DNA of 64,000 bases from Candidatus Accumulibacter contiguus (GCF_012940005.1 NZ_SPMX01000002.1:1-64000), one strand, 5' to 3'. Positions 8,059 through 17,072 are shown, counted from the first letter of the stretch. A program made the numbers and translations. Notes: generated by a model not told the origin, from the letters alone.

Positions 8059-9291
8059 ATGCAATTCCAGCCACGCATCCTCGTCTGTCTGGCCTCCGAG
8101 CAGATCATGCAGAACACCCTGCCCGCCCTGCGCCTGCGACCGGCGCAGGTGATCATCGCCGCCAGCGACTCCGAACCGGCGCTTCAGGGCGCGCTGCAGG
8201 TCAGCCGCGTCCTGCACGATGCCGGTTGGCCAGCGGATGCGGTACGCATCGTCGAGCACACGCCGGACCACGATCTCGGGAGCATCAGCCGCTACGCTCA
8301 GGATCTCGCCAGCGAGTTGCAGAACCAGCATCCGGGTCTGCCGATCGACCTCAATGCCAGCGGCGGTACCAAGGTGATGTCCTTCGGTTTTGTCGGTGCG
8401 CTCGCCGGACTGGGCGATGCCTGGTATTGCGATACCCGCCATGGTCTGCTCGAGCATCTGGGCGGCGGTGCGCCTTTGCTGCTGCCGGCCGACATGCTCA
8501 AGCTCGGCGAGGTGCTGCAGGTGCAGGGATATCGCGTCGTTGCCGACCCTACCTGGAACCCGACATTCGTGTGCGCCGCTGCCGCGCGCGCTGGTCTGAC
8601 CGAGCGCCTGGTCCGTGAGGCACCGCAACTCAACGGCTTTTTCGGCTACGTCAACCGGCTGACCCGCGAAGCCTTGCCGCAGAGCCGTACGGACGGCAGC
8701 ATTCTGCGCACTTTCCGTGACGAAATCCTCGCTCAGCGCCCGTTGTTCTCGAACAACCACGAACTGGCGCGAGCCTTTGAAGAGGCCGGCATCTGGGAGT
8801 GGGACGGCGATTGCCGCTTCCTCTTTGCCAGCGAGGCCAGCGCCAGGTATGCCGGAGGCGGCTGGCTCGAGGAATGGGCCTGGCTGACGCTGGCCGGGCT
8901 GCAGGCCGATGGCCTGATCCCCGACGGCCATTGGGGCACCAATCTGCGCGTCGATGCCGGACACGGCCTGCAGGAGGCAGCCAGCAACGAGCTCGATGCG
9001 GCACTGGTGTGGCGCAACCAGTTGCTGGTGCTCGAATGCAAGACCGGAGTGCAGATCAGCACCGAAGGCGGCAGTCAGTCGATCCTCAACCGCCTGGACA
9101 GCCTGCGTCGCCATGTCGGTGGCGCGATGGGCGAAACCTGGCTGCTCACCGCGCGGCGCTTGCAACAGGGCACCGGATCGGCGGCGCGGGAACGCGCGCG
9201 TGCCTACCGCATCCGCCTGATCGAGCCTGCACAGCTGGTCGATCTGCGGGCGGAAATCTGCGCCTGGATGGACATCGATATCGCTGCATAG
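8059..9291 (+). CDS. Card1/Can2-like CARF-domain nuclease (DUF1887 type), orphan
   Basis: 410 residues from the ATG at 8059 (GGAA upstream; an in-frame ATG at 8026 is less likely). The N-terminal half is a CARF-type ligand-binding domain with the signature DLNASGGTKVMSFG (residues 97-110), where cyclic oligoadenylate is read in this family. The C-terminal half has the PD-(D/E)xK nuclease signatures of DUF1887: GGWLEEWAW (E271/E272), then D313 in NELDAALV and E326-C-K328 in LVLECKTG, so the active site looks complete. Card1 and Can2 are type III CRISPR ancillary nucleases that cut DNA and/or RNA when cyclic tetra-adenylate binds. No cas gene or repeat array occurs in the window; instead the next genes are hsp20 and lon, 65 bases downstream. 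Ligand and target are inferred from the family. Confidence 0.85.
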   Translation: MQFQPRILVCLASEQIMQNTLPALRLRPAQVIIAASDSEPALQGALQVSRVLHDAGWPADAVRIVEHTPDHDLGSISRYAQDLASELQNQHPGLPIDLNASGGTKVMSFGFVGALAGLGDAWYCDTRHGLLEHLGGGAPLLLPADMLKLGEVLQVQGYRVVADPTWNPTFVCAAAARAGLTERLVREAPQLNGFFGYVNRLTREALPQSRTDGSILRTFRDEILAQRPLFSNNHELARAFEEAGIWEWDGDCRFLFASEASARYAGGGWLEEWAWLTLAGLQADGLIPDGHWGTNLRVDAGHGLQEAASNELDAALVWRNQLLVLECKTGVQISTEGGSQSILNRLDSLRRHVGGAMGETWLLTARRLQQGTGSAARERARAYRIRLIEPAQLVDLRAEICAWMDIDIAA

Positions 9292-9356
9292 CGCTATACT
9301 TCACAGGCTTTGCGTCAGCAAGTACCAGTTTTGCAGTCTTGTCAGGGATGTAGCCA

Positions 9357-9776
9357 ATGAGAGCCGATGATCGAAGGTTATGGATGTGGGCGGAGGCACT
9401 CGATCTGCTGCAGGGCGGAGAGCGATTGCAGCGCCGCTTTCTTGCCCTGGAGAGCCTGCAGTCGGTGCCCTGCTGGGAACCATCGGTCGATCTGTACGAG
9501 AACGGCGACGAACTGAGACTGCTGGTGGCTCTGCCTGGCGTCCATTTCCGGCAGGTCGAAGTCGTCCTCGATGAAGCTGGCCTGGTCGTACGTGGTACGC
9601 GCCCGATACCACAGGCTTTGCGTCGGGCAACGATCCACCGCCTGGAGATTCCCTATGGGCGCTTCGAGCGCTGGATAGCGCTGCCGCCAGGAAACTACCA
9701 GCTGCACGAGCAGTTCCTGGAGGACGGCTGCCTGGTGTTGGTGCTGCGCCACCTGCGAGACGAAAATGCGATCTGA
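9357..9776 (+). CDS. Hsp20/alpha-crystallin small heat-shock protein
   Basis: 139 residues containing one alpha-crystallin domain: PSVDLYENGDELRLLVALPG opens it, followed by the beta-sandwich core (VEVVLDEAGLVVRG) and the A-x-x-x-n-x-L-like closing strand (EDGCLVLVLRHL). It lacks the C-terminal IxI tail common in oligomeric small heat-shock proteins, so assembly may be different. It should hold unfolded clients in the cytoplasm. Its end overlaps the lon start by 11 bases, implying coupled translation and a chaperone-protease partnership. The start ATG at 9357 has AGGGA upstream. Confidence 0.88.
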   Translation: MRADDRRLWMWAEALDLLQGGERLQRRFLALESLQSVPCWEPSVDLYENGDELRLLVALPGVHFRQVEVVLDEAGLVVRGTRPIPQALRRATIHRLEIPYGRFERWIALPPGNYQLHEQFLEDGCLVLVLRHLRDENAI

Positions 9777-12138
9777 CCGGACAGACGCGAGTCGCAACGC
9801 ACTCGCGACCGGCGCTGGCGTCCTGGTGATCCCGGACGACGCGATGGTCATCGTTCCGGTACGCAACGTGCTGCTTTTTCCCGGCATGATCCTGCCGCTC
9901 ACCATCAGCCGCGAACAGTCGATGCTGGCAGCGCAGCAGGCGGTCAAGACCGAGCGCCCGGTCGGTGTTCTCCTGCAGCGGGATGCCGAGGTCGAAGTGC
10001 CGGGACCGGATGATCTTTGCCTGGTCGGTACGGTGGCCAACATCCTGCGTTATGTGACCCTGCCGGATAACACGCATGTCATCGTCTGCCAGGGGCTGCA
10101 GCGATTCCGCGTCGTCGAGTACCTGCCAGGCTATCCTTTCCCGGTGGCGCGTGTCGGGCGGATGGATGAACCCGACGCGACAGACAGCCAGATCGAAGCG
10201 CGCATGATCCAGCTCAGGGAACGCGCGCTCGAAGTCCTGCAGTTTCTGCCGCAGGTCTCACAGGAACTGGTCGGTGCGGTCAAGAGCATTACCCAGGCGG
10301 GGGCTCTGGCCGACCTGGTGGCGAGCGTCGCGGAACTGAAAATTGCCGATCGGCAGAGGGTCCTGGAAAGCATTGATCTGCAGCGGCGGCTCGACATCGT
10401 TCTCGATTGCCTGCTCGCGCGCCTGGAAGTGCTGCGACTTTCACGCGAACTCGACGAGCGTACCAAGGCGAACATCGATCAGCGTCAGCGCGAATACCTG
10501 CTGCGCGAGCAGTTGAAGTCGATCCAGAAGGAACTCGGTGAAGGGGAAACCGGCAACAGCGTCGAGATCGAGGCGCTGCGCAAAGCCATCGCCGAAGCCC
10601 AGATGCCCGAGGAGGTGGCAAGTCAGGCAAACAAGGAGCTGCAGCGCCTGGCGCGCATGTCGGACGCTTCGGCGGAGTACTCGATGGTGCGTGCCTATCT
10701 CGACTGGCTGATCGAGTTGCCATGGCGGGCACCCGAGCCGGATCGGATCGAGATTGCCGAAGCCCGTCAAATCCTCGACGCCGATCATTTCGGCCTCGAC
10801 CAGGTCAAGAAGCGTATCGTCGAGTTTCTCGCGGTGCGCAAGCTCAACCCGAGCGGGCACGGACCCATTCTGTGCTTTGTCGGCCCGCCCGGAGTTGGCA
10901 AGACCTCGCTTGGCCAGTCGATCGCCAGAGCGCTGGGACGAAAGTTCGTGCGCGCATCGCTCGGCGGCGTCCACGATGAAGCCGAAATCCGCGGCCACCG
11001 GCGCACCTACATCGGCGCCCTGCCCGGCAACATCATTCAGGCGATCCGCAAGGCCGGATCGCGAGGCTGTGTGATGATGCTCGACGAGATTGACAAGCTC
11101 GGTGCCGGTATTCAGGGTGACCCTTCGGCCGCCCTGCTCGAAGTGCTCGATCCGGAGCAGAACAATACCTTCCGCGACAACTATCTGGCCTTGCCGTTCG
11201 ACTTGTCCCGGATGCTGTTCATCACCACCGCGAATGTGCTGGACAACATTCCGGGGCCACTGCGTGACCGCATGGAGATCATCCAGTTGCCCGGCTACAC
11301 ACAGGAGGAAAAGCGGGAGATCGCCCGGCGTTATCTCGTCGGACGTCAGATTACCCAGAATGGCCTCCAGGAAGGTCAGATCGAGTTTTCGGAACAGGCA
11401 CTCGTGGCGATCATCCGCGATTACACGCGCGAAGCCGGCGTGCGCTCGCTCGAGCGGGAAATTGGCGCGGTGTGCCGACGCGCCGCGGTGAACATTGCCG
11501 AGGGCAAGATGCCGTCGATGCGGGTCGATGAGGGCGATCTCGCCAGCATACTCGGTCCAGGCAAGTACGATAACGAAGTCGCCTTGCGCACCGGTCTTGC
11601 CGGAGTGGCCACCGGGCTGGCGTGGACGCCGGTCGGTGGCGACATTCTGTTCATTGAAGCCAGCCGTACGGCGGGTGACGGCAAGTTGATCCTCACCGGG
11701 CAACTCGGGGAGGTGATGAAGGAATCCGCACAGGCAGCGCTGACCCTGGTGAAAACGCGTGCAGCAGACCTCGGCATCGATGCCGGCAGCTTCGAGAAAA
11801 GCAACGTACATGTGCATGTGCCGGCGGGGGCGATCCCCAAGGATGGTCCGAGTGCGGGCGTGGCGATGTTCATCGCGCTGGCCTCGCTGTTTGTCGACCG
11901 CCCGGTCCGCAACGATACCGCGATGACTGGCGAGATCAGCCTGCGGGGACTCGTTCTGCCAGTGGGCGGAATCAAGGACAAGGTGCTCGCCGCCATGCGC
12001 GCCGGGATTCAGCGGGTGCTGTTGCCGGCAAGGAACCGCAGGGATCTCGATGAAGTGCCGCAGGAGGCGAAGGAGCGACTCGAATTCATCTTCCTGGAAA
12101 ATGTGGACGATGCGGTCCGGCATGCCATGCGGCAATGA
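9766..12138 (+). CDS. lon: ATP-dependent Lon protease
   Basis: 790 residues, full length for a bacterial LonA. The N-terminal substrate-binding domain begins at VIVPVRNVLLFPGMILPL; a coiled region precedes the AAA+ module with Walker A GPPGVGKT (373-380) and Walker B MMLDEIDKL; the C-terminal serine protease domain has Ser696 in KDGPSAGVAM and Lys739 in GGIKDKVLAA, 43 residues apart as in E. coli Lon. It degrades misfolded and regulatory proteins in the cytoplasm. Overlap with hsp20 by 11 bases suggests a dedicated pair. Many betaproteobacteria carry a second lon linked to clpX; whether this is the only copy cannot be told here. No sigma32-like promoter was evident upstream. Confidence 0.95.
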   Translation: MRSDRTDASRNALATGAGVLVIPDDAMVIVPVRNVLLFPGMILPLTISREQSMLAAQQAVKTERPVGVLLQRDAEVEVPGPDDLCLVGTVANILRYVTLPDNTHVIVCQGLQRFRVVEYLPGYPFPVARVGRMDEPDATDSQIEARMIQLRERALEVLQFLPQVSQELVGAVKSITQAGALADLVASVAELKIADRQRVLESIDLQRRLDIVLDCLLARLEVLRLSRELDERTKANIDQRQREYLLREQLKSIQKELGEGETGNSVEIEALRKAIAEAQMPEEVASQANKELQRLARMSDASAEYSMVRAYLDWLIELPWRAPEPDRIEIAEARQILDADHFGLDQVKKRIVEFLAVRKLNPSGHGPILCFVGPPGVGKTSLGQSIARALGRKFVRASLGGVHDEAEIRGHRRTYIGALPGNIIQAIRKAGSRGCVMMLDEIDKLGAGIQGDPSAALLEVLDPEQNNTFRDNYLALPFDLSRMLFITTANVLDNIPGPLRDRMEIIQLPGYTQEEKREIARRYLVGRQITQNGLQEGQIEFSEQALVAIIRDYTREAGVRSLEREIGAVCRRAAVNIAEGKMPSMRVDEGDLASILGPGKYDNEVALRTGLAGVATGLAWTPVGGDILFIEASRTAGDGKLILTGQLGEVMKESAQAALTLVKTRAADLGIDAGSFEKSNVHVHVPAGAIPKDGPSAGVAMFIALASLFVDRPVRNDTAMTGEISLRGLVLPVGGIKDKVLAAMRAGIQRVLLPARNRRDLDEVPQEAKERLEFIFLENVDDAVRHAMRQ

Positions 12139-12145
12139 GTCGGCG

Positions 12146-12160
12146 GGACGCGCTGCGTCC
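12146..12160 (+). terminator. Hairpin after lon
   Basis: GGACGC-GCT-GCGTCC is a perfect six-base stem 8 bases after the lon stop codon. A run of eight T begins 18 bases later, too far for a standard intrinsic terminator, so termination here is uncertain. Confidence 0.35.
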
Positions 12161-12338
12161 TGGCAAGGTGGATCTCGTTTTTTTTCCTGGAAAATGCCAT
12201 CGGACGACCTATCATGAATGTGTCAGCAGGCTGTTTCCTAAGGGTTGCGGTGCTGGCAATACCCAGGGTGGGCAGAGTGTGAAGAATGGGTGGTTTTCGC
12301 CTGTCGCCGGGGTGACATTTTCATTGAGGAGTTTTGTC

Positions 12339-12842
12339 ATGAGTAGCAGATCCATTCCCCCCGGTTATCAGCCGGTTCGCCATGATCGCCTGTTGCAGGA
12401 AGCGCAGCATGACAGCTACAAGAGCCGGGGAAAACTTCCGGAGCCTACCATCTGCGCGCATTGCGGCGCCGTTTTCCATGCTGGCCGTTGGCAATGGGGT
12501 ATCTCGGCAGCAACCGATGCGCATCGGGCAAGCTGTCCGGCCTGCCAGCGCGTGCACGATCATTGTCCGGCCGGGTTTGTCTTCCTTGCCGGCGCCTTCC
12601 TGCAGGCGCATCACGAGGAGATCTTGCACCTGGTGCGCAACGAAGCCGAGCGTCAACGTGCGGAGCATCCCTTGAAGCGGGTGATGGCCATCGACGAAGC
12701 CGAGGGAGAGGTTCGGGTCAGCACCACCGACATCCATCTCGCGCGCGCCCTGGGTGAAGCCGTGCATCACGCGTACCAGGGCGAACTCGAATTTCATTAC
12801 AACCCGCAGGAAATGCTGCTGCGCGTTCATTGGTCGCGATGA
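12339..12842 (+). CDS. BCAM0308-like zinc-ribbon protein
   Basis: 167 residues from the ATG at 12339, preceded by a strong GAGGAG site 7 bases upstream; the open frame extends to 12135 without a plausible start. A zinc ribbon is formed by ICAHCGAVFH and SCPACQRVHD (two CxxC pairs), after an N-terminal basic segment. The C-terminal half looks like a small alpha/beta domain. It resembles what I recall as the BCAM0308 family, whose function is unknown. Its position between lon and pcm suggests a role in protein or translation quality control, but this is contextual inference. Confidence 0.7.
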   Translation: MSSRSIPPGYQPVRHDRLLQEAQHDSYKSRGKLPEPTICAHCGAVFHAGRWQWGISAATDAHRASCPACQRVHDHCPAGFVFLAGAFLQAHHEEILHLVRNEAERQRAEHPLKRVMAIDEAEGEVRVSTTDIHLARALGEAVHHAYQGELEFHYNPQEMLLRVHWSR

Positions 12843-12945
12843 TCGGCATGGCCAGCAGGTCTTGCCCTACGACGAGAGTGCCATGGCCAGGTCGGTCTCC
12901 GTGGCAGGAAGTCTGTGCGCCGGGCCAGCGTTCAGTGAGGCGTCA

Positions 12946-13620
12946 ATGAGCAAGGCGGATCATCGGGAGGTCGATCTGTTGCTCGATGAAATCCGCGACG
13001 AAATGCTCGCGACCGGCCATCTGACCGGTTGCGCGGCACTGGAGCAACGGGTATTCGAGGTCTTGAGCGCGGTACCGCGGCACGCTTTTGTTCCGGAAGA
13101 ACTGGTGGACTGCGCTTATGCCAACCACCCGCTGCCGATCGGGCATGGGCAGACCATTTCGCAGCCCTATATCGTCGCCTTGATGACCGAACTGATCCGC
13201 CCCAAGGCGGAAGACGTGATCCTTGAAGTAGGTACCGGTTCCGGATACCAGGCGGCCATTCTGGCCGGCCTGGTCAAGCAGGTCTATTCGCTGGAAATCA
13301 TCGCGGAGCTCGCCGAACAGGCGCGCCAGCGCCTGCAGCGGCTGGGCTATCACAATGTCGAGGTGCGCACGGGCAACGGCCACTTCGGCTGGCCGGAGCA
13401 CGCTCCGTACGACGCGATCGTCGTCACCGCGGCCGCTGCACGGGTTCCTCCGGCACTCGTCGAGCAGCTCAAGCCTGGCGGAATGCTGGTGATGCCGGTG
13501 GGCAGTCGGTATTTCGGACAGGATCTATGGACGATCCGCAAGGACGCGCAAGGCCGGATTGCCGAAAGGCGGGTCCTGCCGGTCGCATTCGTGCCTCTGA
13601 CCGGAGCACCGGCGGAGTGA
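12946..13620 (+). CDS. pcm: Protein-L-isoaspartate O-methyltransferase
   Basis: 224 residues from the ATG at 12946 (GTGAGG upstream). Family motifs are all present: AYANHPLPIGHGQTISQPY in the N-terminal part and the SAM-binding loop LEVGTGSGYQAAILA, then DAIVVTAAA and the closing GGMLVMPVG. The enzyme methylates L-isoaspartyl residues from damaged asparagine/aspartate sites so that they can be repaired. With Hsp20, Lon and the zinc-ribbon protein it completes a proteostasis block on the plus strand. It is convergent with trpE, with 58 bases between stops. Confidence 0.93.
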   Translation: MSKADHREVDLLLDEIRDEMLATGHLTGCAALEQRVFEVLSAVPRHAFVPEELVDCAYANHPLPIGHGQTISQPYIVALMTELIRPKAEDVILEVGTGSGYQAAILAGLVKQVYSLEIIAELAEQARQRLQRLGYHNVEVRTGNGHFGWPEHAPYDAIVVTAAAARVPPALVEQLKPGGMLVMPVGSRYFGQDLWTIRKDAQGRIAERRVLPVAFVPLTGAPAE

Positions 13621-13678
13621 GCGAGCTGCCGGGCCTGCCCAGCGAAGTCGCGGTCGCACCTGCCTGGCCGACCGCCCC

Positions 13679-15151
13679 TTACATGCGGGTGTCGAGGCCG
13701 TGCTCGGCGAGTTCGGCAGCGCGCAGTACGGCGCGGGCCTTGTTCTGCGTTTCCTGCCATTCGGATGCCGGGTCGGAATCGGCGACGATGCCGGCGCCCG
13801 CCTGCACGTGCAGTTGGCCGTCCTTGACGATGGCGGTGCGGATCGCGATCGCGAGATCCATGTCGCCGTTGAAACCGAGGTAACCGACCGCGCCGGCATA
13901 GATGCCGCGTTTGACCGGTTCCAGTTCGTCGATGATCTCCATGGCCCGCACCTTGGCCGCGCCGGAGACGGTTCCTGCCGGGAAAGTCGCCTTGAGCACG
14001 TCGAGCGCGTTCAGGCCTGGCCGCAGTTTGGCTTCGACGTTCGAAACGATGTGCATCACGTGCGAATAGCGCTCGACGATCATGTTTTCGGTGAGCTTGA
14101 TCGTACCGACGCAAGCGACGCGGCCGATGTCGTTGCGACCGAGATCGAGGAGCTGCACATGCTCCGCACGTTCCTTCTCGTCGGCCAGTAATTCGGCAGC
14201 GAGTTCCTGATCTTCCTCGAAGGAAACGCCACGTCGGCGTGTGCCCGCGATCGGCCGGACGGTGACCGTGTCGCCTTCGAGACGAACGAGAATTTCGGGC
14301 GAAGCGCCGACGACGTGGAAATCCTCGAAGTCGAAGTAGAACATGTACGGCGACGGATTGAGCGAGCGCAGCGACCGGTACAGCGCCATCGGGCTGGCAG
14401 CCAGGGGTTTGCTCATGCGCTGTGACAGAACCACCTGCATGATGTCGCCCTCGGTGATATAACGCTTGGCTTTCAGTACCGCCTGCCTGAACTGCGTCTC
14501 ACCAAACATCGAGGCCGCCGGCTGCGAAGGTTGCGGCGCTTCGGGTGGAATGCGCACCGGTTCGCGCAGGCGGGCGAGCAGTTTCCTGAGCCTGGCCTGC
14601 GCTTTCTGGTAGGCGCCGGGAACACCGGGCTCGGCATAGACGACCAGCGTCAGCTTGCCGGAAAGGTTGTCGACCACCGCAATTTCTTCCGAAAGCAGCA
14701 GCACGATGTCGGGAATTCCAAGGTCGTCCGCTTTCTGGGAGCGCGTCAGCCGGGTTTCGATATAGCGGACGGTGTCATAGCCGAAGCAACCGACCAGGCC
14801 ACCGCAGAAGCGTGGCAGACCGGTAGTCGGAGCGGCACGAAAGCGCTTCATGTACTTGCCGATGAAGTCGAGCGGGTTGGTGTCGTCTTCGCGTTCGGCG
14901 ATGCGGTTGCCGTTCAGCACCAGCACCTGATGCGCATTGACGACGATCCGCGTCGGGCTGGCAAGACCGATGATCGAGTAACGGCCAAAGCGCTCGCCGC
15001 CCTGCACCGATTCGAGCAGGTAGCTGTACGGGCCATTGGCGAGCTTCAGGTAGATCGACAGCGGCGTATCGAGATCGGCGAAGGTCTCGAGCGTCACCGG
15101 GATGCGATTGTAGCCTTCGCCAGCGAGGCGATTGAAATAAGCTTCGGTCAT
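13679..15151 (-). CDS. trpE: Anthranilate synthase component I
   Basis: 490 residues, usual length. It uses chorismate and ammonia (from the TrpG subunit) to make anthranilate, the first step of tryptophan synthesis. The LLES tryptophan-feedback motif is seen in YSYLLESVQGGERFGRYS; the chorismate-binding domain has PSPYMFYFDFEDF, ATFPAGTVSGAAK and the GYLGFNGDMD-type end motif. The start overlaps the gph stop by four bases. In relatives trpG, trpD and trpC follow trpE; here the next gene is the convergent pcm, so these partners must lie elsewhere. Confidence 0.95.
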   Translation of the reverse strand: MTEAYFNRLAGEGYNRIPVTLETFADLDTPLSIYLKLANGPYSYLLESVQGGERFGRYSIIGLASPTRIVVNAHQVLVLNGNRIAEREDDTNPLDFIGKYMKRFRAAPTTGLPRFCGGLVGCFGYDTVRYIETRLTRSQKADDLGIPDIVLLLSEEIAVVDNLSGKLTLVVYAEPGVPGAYQKAQARLRKLLARLREPVRIPPEAPQPSQPAASMFGETQFRQAVLKAKRYITEGDIMQVVLSQRMSKPLAASPMALYRSLRSLNPSPYMFYFDFEDFHVVGASPEILVRLEGDTVTVRPIAGTRRRGVSFEEDQELAAELLADEKERAEHVQLLDLGRNDIGRVACVGTIKLTENMIVERYSHVMHIVSNVEAKLRPGLNALDVLKATFPAGTVSGAAKVRAMEIIDELEPVKRGIYAGAVGYLGFNGDMDLAIAIRTAIVKDGQLHVQAGAGIVADSDPASEWQETQNKARAVLRAAELAEHGLDTRM

Positions 15152-15834
15152 GCGCGAACCAGGAGTTGGGCAGCTTCTGCAAGGGACGAGACTATAGCAT
15201 CACACGCCAGATCACGAACATCACGTCCTTCATTGTAGCCGTAAGGAACCAGGAAAACGGGGCAGCTGGCCGCCCTCCCGGCGTGAAAGTCATGTACCGA
15301 ATCGCCGATCATCAGCACGTCGACCGGCGAAAAACCCAGGCGACCGCAGGCCCAGAGCAAGGGCATCGGATCGGGCTTCGGACGCGGCAGGACGTCGCCA
15401 CTGACGATCACCTCGAAAAAGGGAAGCAGGCCGGTACGCTGCAGCAGTGGCAGGGTGAATGCTTCGGCCTTGTTGGTAATGACGCCGAGTGGCAAATCCA
15501 GCGCCTTGAACGCCTCCAGGCCTTCGCGAACGCCAGGAAAAAAGGCGGCATTCCGACCGTTCTCGATACTGTAGTGGTGCCTGAAGCTGGCCAGTGCCGC
15601 CGCTGGTGGCGGCGTGGCATCGTCAGCGGCGGCCATCGAACCTGCCAGGACGCGCTTGACCAGGTTGGGAATGCCGCGCCCGACATAGCTGCGAATCGAC
15701 TCGACCGAAATTTCGCTGCGCCCCAGGTCGCGCAGCATGGCGTTGGCAGCGGCATGGAGATCGAGAACGGTATCCAGCAAGGTGCCGTCGAGATCGATGA
15801 GCACGGCGCGTACGGCGAGCGGTGAAGAGATCAT
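15148..15834 (-). CDS. gph: Phosphoglycolate phosphatase (HAD family)
   Basis: 228 residues. HAD motif I is [11 protein letters not shown] with nucleophile and acid aspartates, motif II is VITNK, motif III K in PRPKPDP, motif IV GDSVHD. It hydrolyses 2-phosphoglycolate formed during repair of 3'-phosphoglycolate DNA ends or by oxygenase side reactions. Four-base ATGA overlaps with rpe upstream and trpE downstream show tight translational coupling of rpe-gph-trpE, the gene order known from many proteobacteria. Confidence 0.93.
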   Translation of the reverse strand: MISSPLAVRAVLIDLDGTLLDTVLDLHAAANAMLRDLGRSEISVESIRSYVGRGIPNLVKRVLAGSMAAADDATPPPAAALASFRHHYSIENGRNAAFFPGVREGLEAFKALDLPLGVITNKAEAFTLPLLQRTGLLPFFEVIVSGDVLPRPKPDPMPLLWACGRLGFSPVDVLMIGDSVHDFHAGRAASCPVFLVPYGYNEGRDVRDLACDAIVSSLAEAAQLLVRA

Positions 15835-16520
15835 GGCTTTTCCAGTTGCGCGCGCAGCGCTGCGAGTATGCTGTTGTAGCGGTGGCGATCGCTGTCGCTG
15901 CCGGCACCGAAAACCGCCGAGCCGGCGACGAAAGTGTCGGCGCCGGCTCGGGCAATTGCGGCGATGTTGTCGACCTTGACTCCACCGTCGACCTCAAGCC
16001 GGATTCGCCGCCCGCTGTCCTGCTCATAGGCGTCGATTCTGGCGCGTGCGGCCGCGAGCTTGGCCAGCGTGGAAGGAATGAACTGCTGCCCACCAAAACC
16101 CGGATTGACACTCATCAGCAGGATGATGTCCAGCTTGTCCATGACGTGATCGAGGTAGTCGAGCGGTGTCGCCGGATTGAACACCAGCCCCGACTGACAA
16201 CCGTTTTCCCGGATCAGGGCGAGCGTCCGGTCGACATGTTCGGACGCCTCCGGATGAAAAGTGATGATGTTGGCTCCCGCCCGGGCGAAGTCGGGAACGA
16301 TGCGATCGACCGGTTTGACCATCAGGTGTACGTCGATCGGTGCCTGCGTCAGTGGGCGGATGGCCTCGCAGACCAGCGGACCAATGGTCAGATTGGGGAC
16401 ATAATGGTTGTCCATCACGTCGAAGTGAATCCAGTCGGCGCCAGCGGCGATGACATTCACGACCTCTTCGCCAAGCCGGGCGAAATCGGCAGAAAGGATG
16501 CTTGGAGCAATCACGTACAT
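15831..16520 (-). CDS. rpe: Ribulose-phosphate 3-epimerase
   Basis: 229 residues with a TIM-barrel sequence typical of Rpe: [26 protein letters not shown] (metal His and Asp), [16 protein letters not shown] and the phosphate-binding end ([25 protein letters not shown]). It interconverts D-ribulose 5-phosphate and D-xylulose 5-phosphate in the pentose phosphate pathway. First gene of the coupled rpe-gph-trpE unit; divergent from apaG with a 145-base spacer that should hold both promoters. Confidence 0.95.
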   Translation of the reverse strand: MYVIAPSILSADFARLGEEVVNVIAAGADWIHFDVMDNHYVPNLTIGPLVCEAIRPLTQAPIDVHLMVKPVDRIVPDFARAGANIITFHPEASEHVDRTLALIRENGCQSGLVFNPATPLDYLDHVMDKLDIILLMSVNPGFGGQQFIPSTLAKLAAARARIDAYEQDSGRRIRLEVDGGVKVDNIAAIARAGADTFVAGSAVFGAGSDSDRHRYNSILAALRAQLEKP

Positions 16521-16665
16521 GGCAGGTACCCCAGAGAAGTTGGGCTGGATTCTAGCGCGAAAAGGCTTGTCCGCTTAGAAGAAAGGTTCGCTTTCTCAAC
16601 AAGCTTGTCATTACCGCCAGTTTGGTGTGCAATGCCGGTTCTGATCGTTCCGACATTGAGCACAC

Positions 16666-17049
16666 ATGGCCGAAAGCAAGAAATACGAGGTCGCCGTCAG
16701 CGCGATCCCGCAATATATCGCCGAGCAATCGGATCCGACGAACGACCACTACGTTTTTGCGTACACGATCACCATCGAAAACGTCGGGACCGTGCCGGCG
16801 CAGTTGATTTCGCGGCACTGGATCATCACCGACGCGAGCGGTGAGGTCCAGGAGGTGCGTGGTCTTGGCGTTGTCGGACGGCAGCCGTTGCTGCAACCGG
16901 GCGAGAAGTTTGCCTACACCAGCGGCTGCCAGCTCGACACGCCAGTCGGCACGATGCGCGGCAGTTACCAGTTGACGGCCGTCGACGGCAGGCAGTTCGA
17001 GGCGGAAATCCCCGAGTTCACCCTGGCCGTTCCGCACGTTCTGCACTGA
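16666..17049 (+). CDS. apaG: ApaG/DUF525 domain protein
   Basis: 127 residues, the standard length for ApaG, a single fibronectin-III-like beta-sandwich. Conserved elements: YVFAYTITIENVG, LISRHWIITD, VRGLGVVGRQP, the glycine-rich core near TPVGTMRGSYQL, and the C-terminal IPEFTLAVP. Bacterial ApaG is linked to cobalt/magnesium tolerance and to ApaH in enterobacteria, but its biochemical role is unresolved. Divergent pairing with rpe is the common betaproteobacterial arrangement. Confidence 0.93.
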   Translation: MAESKKYEVAVSAIPQYIAEQSDPTNDHYVFAYTITIENVGTVPAQLISRHWIITDASGEVQEVRGLGVVGRQPLLQPGEKFAYTSGCQLDTPVGTMRGSYQLTAVDGRQFEAEIPEFTLAVPHVLH

Positions 17050-17057
17050 TTGCCGAC

Positions 17058-17072
17058 GCTTGAGTCTCAAGC
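17058..17072. terminator. Inverted repeat between convergent apaG and argJ
   Basis: GCTTGAG-T-CTCAAGC is a perfect seven-base inverted repeat with a one-base centre, just past the apaG stop, between convergent genes. No T run follows, and a one-base loop would have to open to a four-base or larger loop, so its terminator role is tentative. Confidence 0.3.

Noticed and set aside
7777-9165. Upstream extension of the alpha/beta-hydrolase frame
   Set aside because: The extra 460 codons are antisense to the CARF nuclease gene and not protein-like; the enzyme begins at 7776.
12178-12185. T8 run downstream of lon as intrinsic terminator
   Set aside because: It begins 18 bases after the only good stem, and no stem directly precedes it.
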